Assembly (NCBI GenBank): GCA_019117495.1
Contig: DWZP01000013.1
Location: forward strand, 1-51,967
DNA: 51,967 nucleotides
Direction: 5' to 3'
From: Fusicatenibacter_A intestinipullorum
GTDB taxonomy: Bacteria; Bacillota; Negativicutes; Acidaminococcales; Acidaminococcaceae
Under the pieces are notes generated by a model, which did no database searches, was not told the DNA's origin, and saw only the letters and a list, made by a program, of their open reading frames with translations. Below, in pieces: positions 47,453 through 51,967 of this stretch (the first letter of the stretch is position 1; the number at the start of each line of letters is the position of its first letter). Position numbers and translations under genes: made by a program.

Positions 47453-49540
47453 ATGCATAGTTACAGCATTGAGCTTGGCGGCAGAACGCTGACGATGGAA
47501 ATCGGCAAAATTGCCAAGCAGGCCAACGGCGCAGTATTGGTGCGCTATGGCGACACTGCGGTAGTAGTTGCTGCTACCGGTACCAAAACACCGCGTGAAG
47601 GTGTAGACTTTTTCCCTTTGACTGTTGATTTTGAAGAAAAAATGTACGCTGTGGGTAAAATCCCCGGCGGCTTTATTAAACGTGAAGGACGCCCGGCTGA
47701 AACCGCTATTTTAACCAGCCGCCTTATCGACCGCCCGATCCGCCCGATGTTCCCGGAAGGCTACCACAACGACGTGCAGATTGTTGCAACCGCCGTTTCC
47801 GTTGACCCGGACAACGCACCGGATATTCCGGCAATGATTGGCGCTTCCTGCGCACTTTCCATTTCCGATATTCCGTTTGAAGGCCCTATCGCCGGTGTGC
47901 GCGTAGGCATGATTGACGGCCAGTACATTATTAACCCGACTATTGAACAGGCTAAAGTAAGCCGCCTGAACCTTGCTGTTGCAGGCACTAAAGACGCTAT
48001 TTTGATGGTTGAAGCAGGTGCCAAGGAAATCAGCGAAGACGAAATGCTGGACGCTATCTGGTTCGGCCACGAAGAAATTAAAAAGCTGGTTGAATGGCAG
48101 GAAAAAATTATGGCAGAAGTTGGCAAACCAAAAATGGAAGTGCCTGTTTACGAACCTCCTGCCGAACTTGCCGCAGAAATTGAAGCTTACGGCGCTGAAC
48201 AGCTGAAAGCAGCCCTGATGGACGCCAACAAGCTGGAACGCGAAGAAAACGTTGCCCGCATTAAAGCTGAAATCGCCGATGCATTTATGGAAAAATATCC
48301 TGATAATGCCAAAGACGTTGCTTATATTACCCAGAAACTCGTTAAAAAGATTGTACGCCGCACTATTTCCGTGGATAAAATCCGCCCGGACGGACGTGCG
48401 CTTGACGAAGTACGCCCTGTAACCTGCGAAGTAGGCCTTTTAGCCCGCCCGCACGGCAGCGCACTGTTTACCCGCGGCCAGACTCAGATTCTGAACGTAC
48501 TGGCACTGGCTCCGCTCAGCGAAGCACAGACCCTGGACGGACTTGGCGTAGAGCTTACCAAACGTTATATCCATCACTATAACTTCCCGCCGTACAGCGT
48601 TGGCGAAACCAAACCGCTGCGCAGCCCGGGCCGCCGCGAAATCGGCCATGGCGCACTGGCAGAACGCGCACTTTTGCCGGTAATTCCTTCCGAAGAAGAA
48701 TTCCCGTATGCAATCCGCCTGGTTTCCGAAACTCTGGAATCCAACGGTTCTTCCTCCATGGGCAGCGTTTGCGCAAGCACCCTTTCCCTTATGGACGCAG
48801 GCGTGCCTATTAAAGCACCGGTTGCCGGCGTAGCAATGGGCCTTGTAAAAGACGGCGATTATTTCACCATTCTTACCGATATTCAGGGTCTTGAAGATGC
48901 TCTCGGCGATATGGACTTTAAGGTTGCCGGTACTAAAAATGGCATTACCGCCATCCAGATGGATATTAAGATTGACGGCATCAACAAGGAAATTTTCAAA
49001 CAGGCTCTGGCACAGGCTAAACGCGGCCGTGAACACATTATGGGCATTATGCTTGACTGCATTGCCGAACCGCGCAAAGAACTGTCCAAATACGCTCCAA
49101 AAATTACCACCATTCATGTTGACCCCGAAAAAATCAGCAAAATTATTGGCCCCGGCGGCAAAACCATTAAAAAGATTGTTGAAGAAACCGGCGCCAAAAT
49201 TGATATTGAAGAAGACGGCCGCGTATATATCGCTGCAGTTAACAGCGAAGAAGCTGCAAAAGCAATTGATATGATTAACGGCATTACCGCAGAAGCAGAA
49301 GTTGGCAAGGTTTACACCGGCAAAGTTACCCGCCTGATGGCATTTGGTGCTTTTGTTGAAATTCTGCCGGGTAAAGAAGGTTTGGTTCATATTTCCCAGC
49401 TTTCTACCGAACGCGTAAATAAAGTTGAAGACGTTGTTTCCGTAGGTGACGAAATCGTTGTAAAGGTTACGGAAATCGACCAGAAAGGCCGCATTAACCT
49501 GTCCCGCAAAGCAGTGCTGGCAGGCGGCTTAAGCAAATAA
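47453..49540 (+). CDS. pnp: Polyribonucleotide nucleotidyltransferase (PNPase)
   Basis: A phosphorolytic 3'-5' exoribonuclease of the RNA degradosome. The 695-residue protein has two RNase PH domains (about 1-215 and 300-530; FFPLTVDFEEKMYAVGKIPG and LFTRGQTQILNVLALAPLSE), an all-helical linker, a KH domain (ISKIIGPGGKTIKKIVEETG, near 560) and a C-terminal S1 domain (GKVTRLMAFGAFVEILPGKEGLVHISQLS, near 625). GGAGGA precedes the ATG. rpsO, usually upstream, is not in this window. A terminator closes the gene. Confidence 0.97.
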   Translation: MHSYSIELGGRTLTMEIGKIAKQANGAVLVRYGDTAVVVAATGTKTPREGVDFFPLTVDFEEKMYAVGKIPGGFIKREGRPAETAILTSRLIDRPIRPMFPEGYHNDVQIVATAVSVDPDNAPDIPAMIGASCALSISDIPFEGPIAGVRVGMIDGQYIINPTIEQAKVSRLNLAVAGTKDAILMVEAGAKEISEDEMLDAIWFGHEEIKKLVEWQEKIMAEVGKPKMEVPVYEPPAELAAEIEAYGAEQLKAALMDANKLEREENVARIKAEIADAFMEKYPDNAKDVAYITQKLVKKIVRRTISVDKIRPDGRALDEVRPVTCEVGLLARPHGSALFTRGQTQILNVLALAPLSEAQTLDGLGVELTKRYIHHYNFPPYSVGETKPLRSPGRREIGHGALAERALLPVIPSEEEFPYAIRLVSETLESNGSSSMGSVCASTLSLMDAGVPIKAPVAGVAMGLVKDGDYFTILTDIQGLEDALGDMDFKVAGTKNGITAIQMDIKIDGINKEIFKQALAQAKRGREHIMGIMLDCIAEPRKELSKYAPKITTIHVDPEKISKIIGPGGKTIKKIVEETGAKIDIEEDGRVYIAAVNSEEAAKAIDMINGITAEAEVGKVYTGKVTRLMAFGAFVEILPGKEGLVHISQLSTERVNKVEDVVSVGDEIVVKVTEIDQKGRINLSRKAVLAGGLSK

Positions 49541-49554
49541 TTTAAGTAAAAACT

Positions 49555-49588
49555 AAATCCCGCTGAATTATTTTCGGCGGGATTTTTT
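49555..49588 (+). terminator. Terminator after pnp
   Basis: AAATCCCGC and GCGGGATTT form a perfect 9-bp stem, followed by TTT. Confidence 0.9.
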
Positions 49589-49603
49589 ATAATGAGGTGT
49601 ACT

Positions 49604-50053
49604 ATGAAATTACGTGGTTTTGAAAAAATTACTTCTTTTAAAGAAGTTGAATTTCCCATGCCGGAACGCAAAACAAAAATGGCGGCGGGGTACGATATCT
49701 GCCTGCCGCAGGACGTTACAATTAAGGCTCATACGTTGCAAATGGTAGCGACCGGCGTGAAAGCCTACATGCAGGAGGATGAGTTTTTAGGCGTGCATAT
49801 CCGCAGCAGTATGGCGGTAAAAAAAGGGCTGGCGCTGGTGAACAACGTGGGCATTATTGACGCCGATTATTACAATAACGAAGACAATGAAGGGCACATT
49901 ATGCTGGGGCTGTATAACACAATGGACAGCGATGTTACCCTGGCAAAGGGCGAGCGCGTGGCACAGGGAATTTTTTACAAATACCTTACGGCCGACGGCG
50001 ACAGCGCCGATGCAACCCGCAGCGGCGGCTTCGGCAGCACGGGTGAGAAATAA
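49604..50053 (+). CDS. dut: dUTP diphosphatase
   Basis: Hydrolyses dUTP to dUMP and pyrophosphate, keeping uracil out of DNA. The 149-residue protein has the five trimeric dUTPase motifs: AAGYDI (1), IRSSMAVKKG (2), NNVGIIDADYY (3), GERVAQGIF (4) and the arginine-glycine tail ATRSGGFGSTG (5). Motif 3 carries an acidic insertion (NNEDNEG) known from a group of Firmicutes enzymes. The ATG at 49604 follows GAGGTG at 49594-49599; an ATG at 49592 overlaps that site. Confidence 0.94.
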   Translation: MKLRGFEKITSFKEVEFPMPERKTKMAAGYDICLPQDVTIKAHTLQMVATGVKAYMQEDEFLGVHIRSSMAVKKGLALVNNVGIIDADYYNNEDNEGHIMLGLYNTMDSDVTLAKGERVAQGIFYKYLTADGDSADATRSGGFGSTGEK

Positions 50054-50102
50054 ACTGTACCCTTAAAAATTAAATAATACTAAAATTTAAATTACAGGTT
50101 TT

Positions 50103-50149
50103 AAAAGACTGTTTGTAAGTGCAAACGCGCTTGCAGGCAGTCTTTTTTT
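50103..50149 (+). terminator. Terminator after dut
   Basis: AAAAGACTG and CAGTCTTTT form the outer stem and TGTAAG/CTTGCA the inner stem, followed by a run of T. Confidence 0.88.
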
Positions 50150-50182
50150 GCGTAAAAACGGAGTTAAGTTAAAGGGCAAGAG

Positions 50183-50211
50183 TAGAAATTTTATTTTAAA
50201 AGTGATATAAT
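50183..50211 (+). promoter_or_regulatory. Promoter of the polysaccharide gene
   Basis: -35 TAGAAA (50183-50188), a 17-base spacer and a perfect -10 TATAAT (50206-50211). The leader to the start codon is about 65 bases. Confidence 0.7.
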
Positions 50212-50279
50212 ACATAATAATTGATTGTAAAATAAAGTTATAGATAAGCTTTAAATAAAAACTGGAATAGGGGATAGAA

Positions 50280-51967
<1,688 letters not shown>

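Overview
This window reads as ordinary chromosomal backbone of a Bacillota (Firmicutes) bacterium. The best guess is an anaerobic Negativicutes of the Acidaminococcaceae/Phascolarctobacterium type. Support for Bacillota comes from CodY, SepF, PyrR, an IspH-ribosomal S1 fusion, the topA-trmFO-xerC-codY order, and the scpA-scpB-rluB-cmk-plsC-ispH/S1 order. Support for an anaerobe comes from an [FeFe]-hydrogenase and its maturase HydF. The family-level placement is inference; no rRNA is present. Most genes are on the + strand, tightly packed, with strong Shine-Dalgarno sites, consensus sigma-A promoters and classic intrinsic terminators.

Layout. 1-312: tRNA cluster (Phe partial, Gly, Cys, Leu). 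434-1009: a DUF4160/DUF2442 small-gene pair. 1214-3031: typA. 3121-3480: sepF. 3690-10327: a dense run of lapA-like, recJ, rel, an MBL hydrolase and an AI-2E exporter-type permease. 10340-11122: an AadA/ANT(9)-like aminoglycoside nucleotidyltransferase with AT-rich, foreign-looking sequence. 11305-14347: hisS-aspS. 14522-15541: a HicA/HicB toxin-antitoxin pair plus a DUF3783 gene. 15620-16510 (minus): an orphan COG1313 radical SAM protein. 16511-17217: a gene-poor stretch with a long imperfect palindrome, a decayed small ORF and a ZTP riboswitch that leads into a stand-alone AICAR transformylase (17218-18390). 18515-19654: acyl-CoA dehydrogenase. 19784-21703: lspA-rluD-pyrR. 21733-22389: a LUD protein.

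22544-22701: tRNA-Gln(CUG) and tRNA-Glu(CUC), followed by a possible recombinase remnant. 22996-25319 (minus): hydF and a nicotinate phosphoribosyltransferase. 25447-27725: a MGDG-synthase-type glycosyltransferase and dprA. 27737-33041: topA-trmFO-xerC-codY. 33076-33852: a PaaG-like crotonase. 33955-42325: site-2 protease, scpA, scpB, rluB, a BaiN-like flavoprotein, cmk, plsC, the ispH-S1 fusion and type 2 IPP isomerase. 42577-42768 (minus): rpmB. 42879-45640: recG and a TVP38 membrane protein. 45734-47290: a rubredoxin-fused [FeFe]-hydrogenase. 47453-50053: pnp and dut. 50280-end: a truncated CapD/PglF-type nucleotide-sugar dehydratase that probably opens a surface-polysaccharide locus.

How the genes fit together: much of the window is information processing (tRNAs, hisS, aspS, pseudouridine synthases, trmFO, pnp, S1, L28), chromosome maintenance (recJ, topA, xerC, scpAB, recG, dprA, dut) and global nutrient signalling (Rel makes and degrades (p)ppGpp; CodY senses GTP; the ZTP riboswitch senses folate/purine stress). 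IspH-S1 and Idi2 sit side by side for isoprenoids. The hydrogenase and HydF indicate fermentative H2 metabolism, with HydE and HydG expected elsewhere. No complete new system is evident. The best leads are an internal ribosome-binding site at the IspH/S1 junction, the 174-bp palindrome, the rubredoxin-hydrogenase fusion and the candidate spectinomycin-resistance gene.
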